NCBI RefSeq assembly: GCF_013408745.1
Contig: NZ_JACCBJ010000001.1
Span: 3,348,001 to 3,412,000, forward strand
Source of the DNA: Leifsonia soli
Lineage (GTDB): Bacteria; Actinomycetota; Actinomycetes; Actinomycetales; Microbacteriaceae
Length of the DNA stretch: 64,000 nucleotides
Direction of reading: 5' to 3'
How positions within the stretch are numbered: the stretch's first letter is position 1; every line of letters starts with the position of its first letter. A program made the position numbers and the translations under genes. The notes beneath the pieces are model-generated. The model saw only the letters and a list, made by a program, of their open reading frames with translations. It did no database searches and was not told the origin of the DNA. Below, piece by piece: positions 63,504 through 64,000 of this stretch.

Positions 63504-64000
63504 GCGGCACATCCGATCGGCACCCGGCGATGACCACGATCACCGGCGTCCGCGTCTTCGACGTGCGCTTCCCGACCTCGCTCAGTCTCGACGGCTCTGA
63601 CGCGATGAACAAGGATGGCGACTATTCCGCCGCCTATGTCGTGCTCGACACGGATGATCCCGAGCTCAGCGGGTTCGGGTTCACTTTCACGATCGGCCGC
63701 GGCAACGACCTGTGCGTCGAGGCTGCCCGCCAGCGGGCGCTTCCGCTGATCGGCCGGTCTGTGGACGAGATCGTCGCCGACCTCGGCGGGACGTACCGTC
63801 TCCTCGCGTCCGACACCCAGCTGCGCTGGCTCGGCCCGGAGAAGGGCGTCGTGCACCTGGCGATGGCCGCCGTCATGAACGCGGTCTGGGACCTCGCCGC
63901 CCGGCGCGCAGGCAAGCCGCTCTGGCGCCTCCTGGCGGAGATGACACCAGAGGAGCTCGTCGATGCCGCCGACCTCCGGTACCTGTCGGACGCGCTGACC
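63500..64000 (+). CDS. L-fuconate dehydratase-like enolase-superfamily protein (3' end cut)
   Basis: The first 167 residues of a gene that continues past the window. [34 protein letters not shown] and [20 protein letters not shown] match the N-terminus of L-fuconate dehydratase/ENOSF1 very closely, including the signature [10 protein letters not shown]. The enzyme would turn L-fuconate into 2-keto-3-deoxy-L-fuconate. The catalytic Lys and metal ligands lie beyond the window end. Start 63500 overlaps the GH39 stop (ATGA); an ATG at 63530 is possible. Confidence 0.9.
   Translation, partial: MSGTSDRHPAMTTITGVRVFDVRFPTSLSLDGSDAMNKDGDYSAAYVVLDTDDPELSGFGFTFTIGRGNDLCVEAARQRALPLIGRSVDEIVADLGGTYRLLASDTQLRWLGPEKGVVHLAMAAVMNAVWDLAARRAGKPLWRLLAEMTPEELVDAADLRYLSDALT

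Overview
The window comes from a high-GC actinobacterium, most probably a member of the Microbacteriaceae (Leifsonia-like). Support: very GC-rich sequence with strong third-position bias; a 32-residue bS22-type ribosomal protein at 25461-25559; a DUF7882-type small protein (start MGYLAYD) of the kind common in Microbacteriaceae; an LAHTG sortase tail; menaquinone genes; and many genes with a TAnnnT hexamer exactly 6-7 nt before the start codon, the mark of leaderless actinobacterial transcripts. The family call is inference; no 16S rRNA gene is present. I saw no transposase, integrase, CRISPR array or prophage.

Layout. 1-3600: end of a repeat-rich DUF11 surface protein with a sortase signal, a second membrane-anchored DUF11-like protein, small unknown genes and one probably frameshifted gene. 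3758-12560: one tightly packed operon with an NMT1-type ABC importer, a RutA-like and a DszA/NtaA-like FMN monooxygenase, a RutB-like hydrolase, an MFS transporter fused to a complete riboflavin kinase domain, an FMN reductase and a flavin reductase. This flavin-centred catabolic operon is the most interesting part; riboflavin/lumichrome-type breakdown is proposed as a hypothesis. 12579-16491: small unknowns and a PadR-controlled ABC-2 exporter. 16501-30445: housekeeping genes (wHTH regulator with an upstream Cys-ending leaderless mini-ORF, upp, tadA, CDF transporter, proC, K+ uptake pair, ArsR, HTH protein, bS22, tandem GntR pair, menF, ppk2). Three copies of a long palindromic intergenic element lie at 16501, 21438 and 22427. 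30547-35714: menG with an odd Lys/Ala/Pro-rich tail, polyprenyl diphosphate synthase, ferredoxin-NADP reductase, hydrolase, YajQ-family protein. 35856-44141: heme oxygenase under a probable DtxR box, deaminase, ClgR-like regulator, three tRNAs (Tyr, Thr, Met), inositol phosphatase, an alpha-glucosidase/LacI pair, pentapeptide protein and aldo/keto reductase.

44315-64000 is a sugar-utilisation region: an alditol-oxidase-like flavoprotein, then a locus with two LacI regulators, two SDRs, an epimerase-like protein, a xylose-isomerase-like TIM barrel, a Gfo/Idh/MocA dehydrogenase, a family-1 sugar ABC importer, alpha-L-fucosidase, an aldo/keto reductase, FucU mutarotase, GH2 beta-galactosidase, GH39 glycosidase and (cut by the window end) an L-fuconate dehydratase. 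Together they read as import and trimming of fucose-containing oligosaccharides, plausibly plant xyloglucan side chains, followed by non-phosphorylating oxidation of L-fucose.
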